Shown: one piece after another, positions 1 through 12,824 of the stretch | Layout of the letters: the number at the start of each line of letters is the position of its first letter | Position numbering within the stretch: the first letter of the stretch is position 1 | Source of the DNA: Liquidambar formosana | Taxonomy: Eukaryota > Streptophyta > Magnoliopsida > Saxifragales > Altingiaceae | Assembly: GCA_039720395.1 (NCBI GenBank) | Contig: CM077831.1 | Coordinates: 35,127,067 to 35,191,066 of the forward strand | Length of the DNA: 64,000 bases | Direction: 5' to 3' | Position numbers and translations under genes: made by a program | The notes under the pieces: generated by a model | What the model was told of the DNA's origin: nothing | What the model saw: only the letters and a program-made list of their open reading frames with translations | Database searches by the model: none

Positions 1-1663
1 AAGTTTTCGACATGGCTGATGATATTATTATCAAATATGAGCAGTCACACCAACCTGATGTATGTTATAATTAATACCCGTTTCTTGCTCTTTAAGTTGT
101 GCTGCTTCTTTTTTTAATGCCTAGCTATTGGCATCTAGTGGTGCATGATAAGTCTTAGTTGTGCGTATGTGCGCACATGTATATATTTTGGGTTTGGGAT
201 GGATGTGATTCATCATACGTATAGGAATGCATCATATATAATCCTTTACTTTATTTTGATCTAATGCATCTTTACATTAAGTTAGCTTTTGGTATGGTGT
301 TTCCTTACAGGTGCTGAAAGATCAGATGGTCAAAGATGTTATTTCGAGGCTTGAGCTATTTGGCATTGATTTGAAGCTCACAGACTTTGATTTAAGCGAT
401 ATACACTGGTTTGTGATGATGCACCTCTTTTCCAAGTCACTCTTTGTATCTTGCTTCTTATGTGCACTTTGGTTGATTTGATTGCGATTATCAATCACAA
501 AATTCACAATCAAGTTAAATAGGAACTCCTTGAATGGCTAGATAAACATTAACTGATGTATTTTTTTTTATTTCTTATCTTATGTGACATGATATTTATT
601 ATGTCTATGTGATTGCACAAGGGACCCACCCAAGCATGCATTGGAAGAATCAGGTGATTTATTGGTTTCTAATTCAAGTAAAGTTCCTTTTATTTCATAA
701 GAAAAATGAAGGCAAGCAAATAACAGGATCGAGATTCTGACATGTTTTTTGGCAACAGAGGAGTCGGAGTCGTATCCACTGCGGAGCTTTCACATGCCCT
801 TTTCACAGCAAAAAAACACGTTTTTCAACCCAATGGTAAGAAAATTGACATCTATTATGTTCTTCTGCCCCCCCCCCCCCCCCCCCCTCTCCCTTTCAAA
901 AGTGTTGGTAGGGTCTTGTTTCTTGAGATGCATTGTACTATAGTTATTATTATTATTATTTTATCTCCTCTTTAATGATCCCTTTTAACTGCTTTTCGGA
1001 TGTATTGTACTATAATAAATGTCATTTTTATTTTGTAATGTTAGTTACAATTTTTTTAAAAATAATATTTAAACAAAAACAAATTGAGAAAATGCTAACA
1101 GTGAAGTAACCCGATATTTTCATGATTAATGAACATACTTTGTCGCAATTTTCAAAATTTTAAATTGAATGTTGCCATATCATACGGGTATAAAGAATTT
1201 TGTTCCCTCAATAAAGAACCACTGTATGCCGATAAAAAAAGAAAAAGAAAAGAAGCAGCACTGTATAAAAAGTAAATGTTCTTCTTTTCGTGACTATAAA
1301 ATATTAAGCTGAGTGTTTTCATGATGTGCTCTGTTTCATTTCTTGATTTTATCATGATCAAATTAAATGACGTAAGACCTTGTTGTCTTCTTGTTTGAAC
1401 AGAAGGGAAAGCATGGTAGTTGTTTTTTGTGTTCATTTTCTCCTCAACATGGGATCTATGGTTTGCCTTCCGTAAGGCTGCCAATCCATACAAATGGAGT
1501 TCCAAAATGTATCTATGGTGGTTTGTATTTTTATTCAAAAACTGTGGATGTTCAAGTAAAGAAGAGATCCAAAGCCATGGAGCAATATGTGCCAAAATTT
1601 ATGACAAGCAAGAAGTTGGCGTATTTTGCATTAGTCATCAGGAAGGGAATAAGATGCGCTTGA
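1..1663 (+). CDS. 3' part of an unrecognised multi-exon gene
   Basis: Five segments join in phase: up to 59, 311-408, 622-653, 759-835 and 1403-1663. Each has a good boundary (donors GTATGT, GTTTGT, GTGATT, GTAAGA; acceptors ending AG). Together they give about 174 codons and stop at 1661-1663. The N-terminal part visible here is acidic and helical (DMADDIIIKYEQSH, then VISRLELFGIDLKL). It is followed by a DIHWDPPKHALEE stretch and a Ser/Gln-rich linker. The third segment is only 32 nt. The last segment (KGKHGSCFLCSF onwards) is open for 86 codons but is the least convincing, because it has no recognisable domain and another donor (GTAAGG) lies near 1469. I do not recognise the family. The gene starts left of the window. 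The phase agreement across four junctions argues for a real gene; the product stays unknown. Confidence 0.45.
868..887. repeat. poly-C tract
   Basis: Twenty consecutive C bases lie about 30 bases after a donor site, inside the last intron of the partial gene. It is a simple homopolymer and likely length-variable. Confidence 0.9.
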
Positions 1664-3599
1664 TTTGCATAAGTGCCACCTTTGGAGGTATGGATGATTA
1701 CCTTTCAATTTAGGCTTCTTCTTCCTTCCCTCAAAATATATGATTTCAGACTTTGTTAGGTCGAGTTCTCCTTCAAATGGTTTGATGTTTGAGCTACTAA
1801 CCACACCCCCTCCCCCCAAAAAATAAAAAATAAATTTTGATGATGCGTTTCATACATGCAGGCTTCCTGTACCGGCCATTTTGTTTCCTCCCTTCTGTAT
1901 TCGAGTAGATTATTGAGTTGGAGTGCATGACAACAAAGTTCTTCCAACTTCTTATGCAAATGAAAATATTAGATATTTAGCTAAATATTAGTTTGAGCTG
2001 CATCGATCTAGTGATAAGAGTAGTAGTAGTAGTACTAGCAATGACAGTATGTCTATGGACAGAGTTACATGTGATGCCTATAGGGATTCATGTGCCTAGT
2101 GCTTTTAGTGTTAACAGAAACCTATCCAACCGTAGGGTTTTGAATGATTTTATTATTTTAGCCACAACTATCATCATACTTCTTGGTGGTTCTCTTGATG
2201 TGAAAATTTCCTACCAGTGTTCCTTCATTCTCCTCAATTGCAATCTTAAAGAATCTCTTCTTTTATTAATTATAAAAACTATAATAGCTCATTAGCTCTG
2301 TACTATCACAACTGATAACACATTTGGGATCCCAACATCATTATTTTGGTATTCGCATACTGAAATTTATCTTGAGAAAAAAAAACACAAAACCCCAATC
2401 GTAGTGGTTTTCAACAAAATTGATGCCAGCTTCAAAATTTTTGGGATCTTGCCCCACATTAAATTGCTTTTAACATGCCATTAGATTTGGTGGTAAGTGT
2501 CTAAGTGGGGGTGATGGTTCAAGTACCCCAAGGAGCTTGAATACCCTTTTCATTGGGTCCTATGGCTGTGGTTCAACTGTTCAAGTCTTCCCTATGCGGA
2601 TTGTAGTGTATGCTTGCGTCGCCGGGGGTTAGACCAACACGATTTTATTGGTAACCCTTAGTTATAAGTTGGCATTCACATGACAATATTCTTTTCTGGC
2701 TGTAGAATATATGTATGAGAGTCATCTACTGTGTCATTAGACAAATCAAAATAATTAAAATAATTAAAAGTCTGGCCTTTTCCTCATTTTTACTTTGTTT
2801 CTTCTGCCTATCAATCTGGCTCATTTGTTCCATCACTTATCAATATTTTCTGATGAGGCCCTCTTTTAGGACCAGTCGCATTTATTTATTTTTGTTAAGT
2901 GAAATGATATGAGGGAGTAATCAGGTCCGGCAGTTAACATGACTATCATAACACCTACCTATTGAGGAACCAATGATTGATGGAGAAATTGTAAATGTTT
3001 CTTCAAGTCAGTTTAACTATAATCGAATCTCGATCCCATTGAAAATTAATAGCTCCGATGCATAAATAGAATCATAAAAGAACAAGTATGTATCACGTTA
3101 CCGTTTCCGAGACTCCAACTCTAATTGACTACCTGATGTCCTACCCCTTTAATACTAGCCCACAACTTTAGTATATTTTAGGACCAGTACTTATAATCTA
3201 CTCATCTTTGTAATGTGACATTACACTTTCATAATTGACTTTTTTAGTGTGCTGGCGCCATGACTTTCCACATGCAGTCTCAAGTATGGACAAAAATAAT
3301 TAATTTAATCTTTTGGGGGTATGCCTTTAATTTAATGTAGTTGTTTGACTTGTGAAGTTGTGATCAGACAACACCAATGAGGTGATGGGAGCCATGAATG
3401 CTTAAAATGCTAGAAAATCATAAAATAGAAGGGTTGTTTGGGGGCGTGGTCTTGAGCTCCATGATATTTGGTTTTTTTATTTCTTTAAAGGGCCTAAATT
3501 GGGTCGAACGGAGTGGATTGGGCTCTCAATCTTTCAATAAGAAATCGGCTCAGAAGTTTTTGCTCTCCAAATGTGTGGTGCAGCATGTCTGTACTCTGT
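1664..3599. other. Intergenic spacer, no gene seen
   Basis: No reading frame here has exon-like boundaries or a recognisable domain. At about 2484-2650 a stretch contains a B-box-like GGTTCAAGTACC and could be an old SINE, but the A box is poor and no tail or target duplication is evident. The rest is AT-rich and unremarkable. Confidence 0.6.
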
Positions 3600-3607
3600 A
3601 ATCTGTA

Positions 3608-4248
3608 ATAGGGGTGCAACTCGGTACTGGACGGTCCGGGATAGGGGTATTTCTGTCCCGTCCCGAAATAATTCGGGACTTGAAAATTAGTACCAGAACT
3701 GAACCGAATTGCATATTGTCCCATCCCGTCCTATCCCGAAAAATACTGGTCTAGAATGGTCCGGTTCTCGGTATTTATTAGTTTGTTTTCCCTGAGTAAA
3801 AAATTAAAAACAACTATTTCCAATCAAATATTGTCAGCTTGATTAGCCACAAAAATGGGTTACTTCATTGCACATTTACACTTGGCCATCAAGGATTTAC
3901 ATAATACATATACCTGCTCTTCCACAAAATAGGCTACATAAAATCATAAAGTCATAAATACATAATCATTAATAATAATTCATTCATTCTTTCATGGTAC
4001 TAACTACTAATAGTAGTGATAGTACAATAAAAATATTATATATAATATTATATATCATTGATACTCGATCCGGGAATTCGGTATGAGACGGTTCTAAACA
4101 CTCCTAAACCAAGTCCCGTACCGAAAAAATTTTGTTTTTAAAAATGGTCCCAAGTTTAGAACCAAACACTGTTTGTCTCGTCCCGTCTCAGACCAAATTG
4201 CTCGGAACAATTCGATTCTCAGAATTTCCTGAACCAAGTTGCACCCCT
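3608..4248. mobile_element. hAT-type MITE, 641 bp, 8-bp target duplication
   Basis: The ends are imperfect inverted repeats: TAGGGGTGCAA near the left end and TTGCACCCCT at the right end. The 8-bp direct repeat AATCTGTA flanks it at 3600-3607 and 4249-4256, the duplication size of hAT elements. The interior near both ends carries runs such as GGTCCGGG and TCCCGTCCC, while the middle is AT-rich. No transposase frame is present, so it is non-autonomous. A diverged relative lies at 6640-7062. Confidence 0.75.
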
Positions 4249-4256
4249 AATCTGTA

Positions 4257-6639
4257 CTACATGACCTTGCAAGAAGGGGCCTGTAGTCCATTACAAGAGC
4301 ACTATTCAATGTTTGTGGCTCTCAGGCCCTTAACATGAGCCCTGTAATGCCCCAATTCTGTGCCATCAGAAGGCTTTGTCTAAAGGCCCACGATTCTTCA
4401 TTCATGAAATTCCTTGTGTCTCACATATAGGACGAAAGCCATTGCCCATTGGGAAAATGCCACCATGAAAAAAGTTCGAATCCTGTCAACAGACGACGGA
4501 TCCTCGTGGATGTCGCCTAGTAGCATTTCTTCCCATTTATTGGGTTGAGTCAATAAACCTTCGGTAGGGAGATTTAAAGGGAGGGGGGAAGACTATCACA
4601 GTGTCACTGTTGTGTAACCCATTAGTCAAGTGGCGTTTGACGGCAATCTGTCAACTTTATTTGTACATTTTATTTATTTTAGATTTTTCAAGATTTTATA
4701 AAAATATCACTGTCACATTATTTATTAGAAAATATCATTTTGAATAATTTTATAAATTTATTGTTTAAGTTAACTTCTTAACTATTTATGATTTTTATTT
4801 CTAGAAAAATGAAATAATTTGTAAATGGCCAAAAATTATATTTTATTGACAGATTTTGAAAATATTTTGTTATACAAAATTGTTCAAAATAATGTTTTAT
4901 AATGGATAACACATTCAATTTTTATCAAAATCTTTTATATTTTTTTATAAAATCTTGAAAAGTTGTTAGGAAAAAAAAAAGAAAAAAAAGTGAGATGTGC
5001 AAATAAAGTTGAAGGGTTGCAATAGTTGCCATATTTGAGATCTAATCAAGGGCCTACCAAAATAAAGAAATAAAATAAAAAATTTAAAATTGGTTGGGCA
5101 CTAGCCCAAATTCCCAAAAATAAAATGTGTGAAAAAAAATAAAATAAAATAAAACTAGTGCTGTTGCACATGATGATATACTAATCTCTTACGGAGTATT
5201 ATGTTTTAATTAGACATCTTTGTTGACCATGGCCAAATATGTCACGTGACTAATTGTAATAGTGGCACCTCAGTATCACGGACCCTTGTGAGCTATATGA
5301 CCTGCATGGTTCTATGCCTCTATTCAATGTTATATTTGGTCTATTTTTTATTTTTTTAAATAAAAAATAAAATTCTCCATTTTTTATATAAAAAGAACAA
5401 AAAAATCCGAGCGAAAGATGTGAAAGATGTTTTTTGGTTTTTTTTTTTTTTTTTTTTTGGATAATTGGAGCGAAAGATGTTGGTGAGGTGAACGTGGAAA
5501 GGTGTCACCGTGAATTCGTCAAAACCAGAGGGACAACTTTGTAAATTGGGTTTCGAGAGTTCGTTAGATAGGTTAGCTGGCTGAGGTCCTCGTAAAGAGC
5601 GCAACGTAAAGATACCCAAAAATGTGGATTTACAAAAGTAAGCCTGAATGTTTGATTGATTTACGAGAGAATGCCATCGATCTCAGATAATATCGCGCCT
5701 CTTATATTTTTGCAGGAATATAAAAGTCTCGCCGTCACACCCACAGTAAGAGCTTGCCGTTTAGTTGGATCATTGAATGATTTATTTGCCTTCATTCATT
5801 TCTCATATATTCCACCTAAAAAAAAAATGAAAAAAAAAAAATCTGTCAATCACAGGTTGACAACTAATGTGCGTTTAGTCCAAGACAAGCAAAGCATTTT
5901 TTTTTTCTTTTTTTTTTTATAAAAAAGTCCCTTACTCTTTAGCCTTACTTTGTGGAAAGTCAAACTCAAACGTGTTGAACGTTGAGGTTTGTTTTAGACA
6001 AAAGCAACAACCCTCACTAGCAAGATGGCTGTTTTGTCCGCCTACTTTTCCACCCAATCTTGTAGGGGCTTGACCAAATTAAAACTAAAAATAAATAGAT
6101 AATCTTAGCCGTAAAAAAGGAAAAAAAAAAAAAAACCTAAACTTGTAGATGAATGTTGAGAAGATGGAAGAAATCTAGGAGTATAGTACAGATGAGAAAG
6201 TATCAATTTGTCTTGAATTGGAAATTTCATTTTTTTCATTATTAAATATATGAGTTTGCATATGAATTTTATATCAACATATTAGAAATATTAGTTTTGA
6301 TTTAAACATTAGTGAAATTAGACTTGTAAAATCATAATACCCATGTTTGACAAAAAAAATAGAGATGAGAAAAGAAAACAAATAGATTATGTTTTTTCTT
6401 TTTATTTTTAAAATTTTAATTTGGTGCCCTATAAGACAGAAGTTCCCACTTAATTATATGGCTTCGAGGTAATGGTTGCTCTAGTTTTAAAACCTTATAG
6501 AATTTATATTTAATCCATGCATAGAAATCATTCAATCAAATAATTCAAATTAAATGGGCCTTATGTTAATCTTTTTATTTTTTAATATAGTTTGTTTTTT
6601 TAATAATTAATAAAATCTATATAATTTCTAAGTTCTAAT
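4257..6639. other. Intergenic spacer, no gene seen
   Basis: AT-rich spacer with several homopolymer tracts (for example poly-T near 5440-5458 and poly-A near 6120-6135). Short open frames at 5356-5619 (-) and 5656-5922 (+) are built on poly-A/T runs and show no domain, so I do not call them genes. An inverted-repeat element at 4645-5010 is listed separately. Confidence 0.6.
4645..5010. mobile_element. AT-rich inverted-repeat (MITE-like) element
   Basis: The left arm reads CAACTTTATTTGTACAT and then TCAAGATTTTATAAAAATAT. The right arm holds the reverse complements (ATTTTTTTATAAAATCTTGA, then TGTGCAAATAAAGTTG). Arms are about 70 bp, imperfect, and separated by about 230 bp of AT-rich DNA. There is no coding capacity and no certain target duplication. 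A related segment with a TTATTAGAAAA(C/T)ATCATT core occurs at about 63790-64000, which supports a dispersed family. Confidence 0.5.
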
Positions 6640-7062
6640 TAGGGGTGCAAATCGGTCCCGGCCAGGGGTATATCTGGATCGGATTGAATTAATTTGGGAT
6701 CTCAAAAATTGGACTGGAATCGGACGGACAAAAATGGTCTAATTCTCATTTTTCTTTTTCTTTTTTTGCAAAAAGGTAATAAATTTATTAAAAATATTAT
6801 TATTTATTTAATAATACTTATATATGGAATATAATATATTAATATAAACATATAATTATATATATATTTTTAATTTTTTTTTCTTAATTCGGGAATTCGA
6901 TGTGGGCCGGCTTTGAAACCTCCTAAACTATGGACCGAATCGAATTCATTAATTTTTAAAAATTTATCTCGAGAACCGGACCGGTTATTGTTTAGATCAG
7001 ACCAAACCAAATTACATGAAACGATCCAGTTTTCGGGTCTACCTAAACCATTTTATACCTCC
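6640..7062. mobile_element. Diverged hAT-type MITE, relative of 3608-4248
   Basis: It starts TTAGGGGTGCAAATCGGT and ends with ATACCTCCA, a degenerate inverted match. The interior shares the GGGAATTCG block and the 'cctcctaaac...gaccgaatc' pattern with the element at 3608-4248. Flanks share TTCTAA (GTTCTAAT on the left, ATTCTAAC on the right), a decayed 8-bp target duplication. It lies about 390 bp upstream of the DTC start codon and so is part of that gene's upstream region. Confidence 0.55.
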
Positions 7063-7252
7063 AATTCTAACCATTCTTAATATTAATAAATAAATATCAA
7101 TATTTATTCGTAAACTTAATCATGAGATTATAAACTTAAGAAACAAAACAAATACTACTGAACAACTGCTCTTTGGTGCGTTTAATGAAATAAACAAATG
7201 TATTTTTCCTTTTGCATGTAGTGCTGGTTTCGTAAATTATGGGAAATCTAGG

Positions 7253-7260
7253 GTTATAAA
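7253..7260 (+). promoter_or_regulatory. Possible TATA box for DTC
   Basis: A GTTATAAAAC sequence lies about 195 bp before the DTC start codon. It is followed by a C/T-rich leader (7330-7440), typical of a plant 5' UTR. This is inferred from position and sequence only; a second TTATATTG at about 7323 is an alternative. Confidence 0.35.
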
Positions 7261-7450
7261 ACTAACCAAAAATAAAAGCACCCACCTTCCCTTACGCCTG
7301 GAAGAGGGTTTAAGTAGCAAACTTTATATTGCCTCTCTTCCCGTCTTCACTTTCTGCAGCTCAGCAACCTCCAGAGGCATCTCTCTCCCTCGTTCCATTT
7401 TTTTCTCTTCTTCTTCTCTCTCTCCCTTCGTGTGCTTTCAATCCAGAGAA

Positions 7451-10400
7451 ATGGGAGATGAGAAGAAGCCCAAGTCCGGCGGCGTTTGGCCCACCGTTAA
7501 GCCCTTCGTTAACGGCGGAGCCTCCGGAATGCTCGCTACATGCGTCATTCAGCCTATTGACATGATCAAGGTGCATATATATGTATATATATCATATATT
7601 CTGATAAATTTCGTACGACCTATGTTCTGATTCGTTTTATAACCCCTCAAATCTTTTGATTTTTGAGCTTGAAGATGTGTCTTTTAGGCAAGGGTTTCCA
7701 GATCTTGGATCTGTTTGGTGCAATAAACACACATAAATAATCATGTATTTTTGGGTACAGGTGAGGATGCAGTTGGGTCAGGGATCTGCGGGGCAGGTGA
7801 CGAGGAACATGCTTCGGGAGGAGGGTATGGGTGCCTTTTACAAGGTCTGATTCTACCAAAAAAAATCTTTTTTTTTTTTTTTTTGGTTGGAATTGTTGTT
7901 ATTATTATTATTCGTTGATCTAATGGTAAAGGGATATATGTAAAATTGAGTAATTGGCTATAAAATCTATATTAAAAGATAAATCTTTACTTGATGCGAG
8001 TTTGTATAGAATTTTAACTAAAATACATATAGATTCGAGTACTGTTAATGAGCCAGACTCCGTTGCTCAACTTTGTTTGCCCAACCAATGTGTCAGCCAA
8101 TCAAAAAATAATTGAAAAATGGCCGCAGATTTCAGCATGAAGTAGGTGTCTTCAATTTCAAATTTTGGTATGAGTGGATTTTTTTTTTTTTGGGAAGGGG
8201 GTGGGGGGTTGCTTTTTAAGATGGACTAAAAGTAGCGTGCCACATCAACTGCCACATAATTTGGGACAAAATGTTAGACAAAGAATTCGGGGCTCTTTAG
8301 CATTTTCCTTTTGGAAATAGCCCTGTTGTGGTTTAGGCTATATCTATTTCTTTATTAGCTTGGTTTGAGCAAAAATGTTAGTATTGTGTTTCATTGAATC
8401 ATTTTTAATTAGCATTGCTGGTTGGTGTCTATGTATATTACTTTCATGTTTCGCACTTTTAGAATATAAACGCCTATAAGTATTTTTGAAAGCAAAATAA
8501 AGTACCCATCAAGGCATTCAAGGTTATTTTGTTAGGGGGAGTTACCTTTTGGTGACCACTTCCCGACTTAATACCAACAAAGGGTATTGCTAGTCAACTT
8601 GCAACAAATTGACTGTCAATGTGTTACAAATTGACTACCAACTTCCTTTGGTTGGTATTAAGCTGGGAAGTGGTCACCAAAATATTGCCTATCTTGCCAA
8701 GTTTCATCTTGGTAGTTTAAAGTTGTGGTGAGGTGTTGTTGCTTGAACTTAAGGGGAAGATCTTGTATGATGTCCTTTTCTTCATTCGCATGGCCCAGGA
8801 TCAAGATTATTTGTGATCCCTGATGGACTTCTAGTCTAGAGCAAGATTGTTATTTTGATGCATCAGTTGATATCTCTAGCAGTACAATTGTTGTTGAACT
8901 TTCATTATTTTGCACAGGGGCTCTCTGCTGGATTGCTCAGACAAGCTACATATACCACTGCACGTCTGGGTACATTCAAGTGAGTGTTTTTAAAAATTTA
9001 GTACCAACATAAAATAACGTAGTGATTGTCTAGCTCTTAATTTTCATTGTCATAAAACTCGTTTTGCACTCATTTTTTATAAAATGCACACATGGACGGA
9101 CGCACACAGACGCTTGCTGCTTCAAAGGTCCAATATTTTTCATTATTTGATGTATGGGGAAGAATCCGTTTGTTCTTTTTATTCTAGATATTTTCAAGTG
9201 AATTGATCACGTGAAGTTATACATGGATATGTATCTTCTAGGTTTTAATTTTGTTAGTTTGCAATATGATTCTTTTTTAATAGCTGCATTGCATTATCTA
9301 CAAGGAAACCTTAAGTATGCCATTTTTTTAAAAAATAAATTTTTTATTAAAAAAAATGGTGTAGGATTCTGTGGTGGCTTTAAAACACTTGGTATTAAGA
9401 TGTTTGAGAGATACATGGTGTTTCAAGCAGGGAAACTGATGCCAGTCCTATTGTAGAACTTGTAAGGATATCATGAATTTTTTGCCAAACCTTTTCATTC
9501 ATTGGGAAGCCTTTTCTTTTTCTCCCTTTGTTTCTGTTAGGATTTTGACGAACAAAGCAGTTGCTGCCAATGATGGGAAGCCCTTACCTTTATATCAGAA
9601 AGCTTTGTGTGGGCTTACTGCTGGAGCAATTGGAGCATCTGTTGGTAGTCCAGCAGATTTAGCTCTCATTCGGATGCAGGCTGATGCTACTTTACCTGCT
9701 GCACAGCGCCGGAATTACACAAATGCGTTCCATGCCCTCTATCGTATTGTTGCAGATGAAGGGGTTTTTGCTCTCTGGAAAGGTGCAGGCCCCACTGTAG
9801 TGAGAGCAATGGCACTGAACATGGGAATGCTTGCCTCATATGATCAAAGTGTTGAGTTTTGCAAGGATAACCTTGGTTTTGGTGAAGCTGCTACAGTGAT
9901 AGGTAATGTTTTCTGCCAGAAGTTACTTGATGCCAAATTGCCAAAAGGTTTCTTCAAATATTTGGCATCAGTCTTGCAACTATATATTTGAGAATTAAAT
10001 TTTGTCATTTCCAGTTACTACATTTTCTCGTACTCCTTTGAGAATTATTCACTTTTTGTTTCTTGAACTTGTTATCTTTTGAGGTCTGCAATATTAGTTG
10101 CACTCGAAGGACTATGACATAATAGCACAGTTATGAGGTTTATGAGTAATTGGACAGATTTTGGTAAACATTAATAAGAATTCTTCAAACATGTTTCTTG
10201 CATCTCATTATTCTTGCAAATAGAGTTTATGTTGCTATATTCAGATTAAACATGTCCCTTATTACATGTTTGGTATTCCTTCCTCTTTCTTCTTCTTCTT
10301 TTCTTCCCCCTCCCCCCCTCCCAATTGTTGTTATCAAGTTAATACGAAGAATTATGCCTAATTAGTAGTCAACTAGTCATCATATGTAGCTGAAATCTTT

Positions 10401-12167
10401 TTGGCCTGTGTTATCCTATACTTCTACTATTAAAAAATCTCTCTTTTTTTTTTCCCTCCTTTCCATACTTGCGATTGGAAGGTGTCATAACTAAATGAGC
10501 TGAACCTCTAGGCTGAATCTCTTCTAGAGTCAGACCTTGTGGCCTTGTGGTACCTGGGTGGGGCCGGGCGGGTTGTTGCTTGTTTAGGGTTTGAGTCCCT
10601 CCAATGTAAACACCCCCTAAAAAAAAAAGAAAAAGAAAATGAAAACTGTATATAGGGGATTCAAATCACATGATTCGGATTGTAAGTTTTGATCGAAACC
10701 ATAAGATTTGTGTTAGGAATAATTATCATATTTTTACCTTAATGATTGGTTGGTAAGTATTTACTCCCTTTTATATTTTGCCATGTTGCATGGCTACAAG
10801 TATTAGATTCAGCCAACTTTTTTGTTTTTGTTTGTTTTGTTTTTTTGCACATGTATGATTTTCATTTGCTTTGTTTATTTTTTTTTCGTATGTATGTTTA
10901 ACTCAATGCCATTTGGAGTTGGCTGTTCTCATTTGTATTATGCTGAAATTATTCAATCATGCTTACTGTGTGATTTCTAAGGGTTTTTAGCTTGAGATTC
11001 CTGTATAGTGCTTTTCAACAAAACCACGTCTCAACTATTTGTGGGTGGGAAATTTTTCATACAGTTTATTTTGAAATTAAATTAACTATCTCAGCACCTG
11101 ACGTATGATTTCTGAGGTTTTTGGCTTGATTTCAATCCCTCCAAGAAGGCTTTCTGACAAAGTATTGACAACATGGCTTGGAGAGTTGTCATAGTTTCAA
11201 TTGGCATTTTTGCCTTATATACACAAGTGCTTATCCTCTAACTTATCTAATGACATAATATGCCTCTGAAAGAAAATAATATTTCCTGGGGCCCTTGGCA
11301 ATATTTCCCTTTTTATTTTTGTTGAGAGGCACTTAGATGCAGGGTGACATTTTTTTAAAAGAAATTTTGGTTGACCATTGCTTGAAACAAATTGAAGTGT
11401 TGATACACTTGCTGAATGTTGACAGTACCTCATGTATTATATATTGGCTTTGACTCGCCTGCAAGGAGTTTGTGGTTTGACAACTGTTTTCTTCTTTCCC
11501 ATTTTCTTTTCAGGTGCAAGTACTGTTTCAGGATTCTTTGCTGCAGCTTGTAGTTTACCCTTTGATTACGTCAAAACCCAAATACAGAAAATGCAACCGG
11601 ATGCTGAGGGGAAGCTTCCATACACTGGCTCTTTGGACTGTGCCATGAAAACCCTGAAATCGGGAGGGCCCTTAAAGTTCTATACAGGGTTTCCTGTTTA
11701 CTGTGTTAGAATTGCCCCTCATGTCATGGTACCCTCTCTCTCTCTTATATAAATGATGTTTTCTTGGGTTTACCCTGCACCCTATCCACCTATTATATTT
11801 TTACCTCTCCCTTGCATGGGCTGTTAGACACAATCCACCTACAGGTTCTTCAGATTCTGCGTCTTGTTTGATCAAGGAAAAAAATGTCGATGATTACAAT
11901 AATGAAAGATTAAAGTATGGAGAGACTGATGTCAATGTTGATGTCAGAAAATATGTGAGATATTGAAATATTTCCAAAGATATGAACACATTATCTATGT
12001 AGAAATCTATTTATTGATATTCAGAGATGTTAGAGGTATTGATGCATCCACAGATAATTAATTCCATTTGTTTGATTTAGTTTCTCATTGTTGGATTTCT
12101 GCTTGTGCAGATGACATGGATATTCCTCAACCAGATCCAGAAGGTGGAGAAATCCTTCGGGTTGTAG
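7451..12167 (+). CDS. DTC: Mitochondrial dicarboxylate/tricarboxylate carrier (DTC)
   Basis: Exons 7451-7570, 7761-7844, 8918-8979, 9541-9902, 11514-11728 and 12111-12167 join in phase to 900 nt, or 299 residues, the usual length for plant DTC. The product belongs to the mitochondrial carrier family of the inner membrane and exchanges dicarboxylates such as malate and 2-oxoglutarate for tricarboxylates such as citrate. The three carrier signatures are visible: PIDMIK at residues 35-40, PADLALIR in exon 4 and PFDYVKTQ in exon 5. The protein has the expected three-fold repeat and ends KVEKSFGL. The start ATG follows a pyrimidine-rich leader and begins MGDEKKPKSGG, as in the family. All introns are GT-AG. 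The longest, 9903-11513, contains no recognisable gene. No frameshift or missing signature was found, so the gene looks intact. Confidence 0.96.
8547..8682. mobile_element. 136-bp MITE in DTC intron 2
   Basis: The left arm TTTTGGTGACCACTTCCC continues to ATACCAACAAAGG. The right arm is its near-perfect reverse complement, ending GGGAAGTGGTCACCAAAA. Arms are about 40 bp around a 55-bp core holding a short internal repeat (AAATTGACT). A clear target duplication is not seen. It can fold into a long hairpin within the intron and should be spliced out. Confidence 0.75.
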
Positions 12168-12537
12168 TTTCATGCAGAGATGGAGATTTCCATTAGAGTT
12201 GAGCCTCTCAAAGTAATAATATTTTGGCTCTGTGTAGTAATTGTGGCTGCTTTTGGTATCCTCACGCCCTCAAAAGTTGAACCATGTCTTCACAAAATAT
12301 TTACAGTGACTGAAATAGAATTATATAATTCATCTGGACTGTATCATTTATTTTTAGGGTGTGACTGATATAGTATTCAACATATCCCATTTGAAGTTAT
12401 TTGAGAGAGTTTCTCAATTGAAAGTCATTGGTAGGAATTTTTGAAGCGGAATAATTTTGTACTCTGTATTGGAGCTCTATAAACAGGTCTTTTGCAGTGA
12501 AGTTTTGTAATTTGCTTCTACTCAATCCAGAGGTAAA

Positions 12538-12543
12538 AATAAA
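12538..12543 (+). terminator. Poly(A) signal candidate of DTC
   Basis: AATAAA lies about 370 nt after the DTC stop codon in T-rich DNA, at a position suited to the 3' end of that transcript. Inference from motif and position. Confidence 0.4.
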
Positions 12544-12824
12544 TTTCTTTAATTGTGGGCTTTCTTCTCTAAGCTCTTGTGATCAGTCTTTGCTTCTCTA
12601 ATGTCTTTTACACTTGGGCCACGTTAAAATGGGGGTTTGGTTTTGGCCCTTTCCCAGCCTGCTCGCACAATGGGAAATGGGAGCTTCGCGTTCCTTGACC
12701 TGTGTTGATATATACAGTATCTTGTTGCAATCCAATTTTACCATTACTGCATGCTGAAACTTTTTTACCTCCTCCTAGTTTATTGACTTAAAGATAACAT
12801 CTTGGGCAATGACGGATAAACCTT

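Noticed and set aside
10500..10625. SINE in DTC intron 4 (GGTTTGAGTCCC as B box)
   Set aside because: No convincing A box at the right spacing, no tail and no target duplication.
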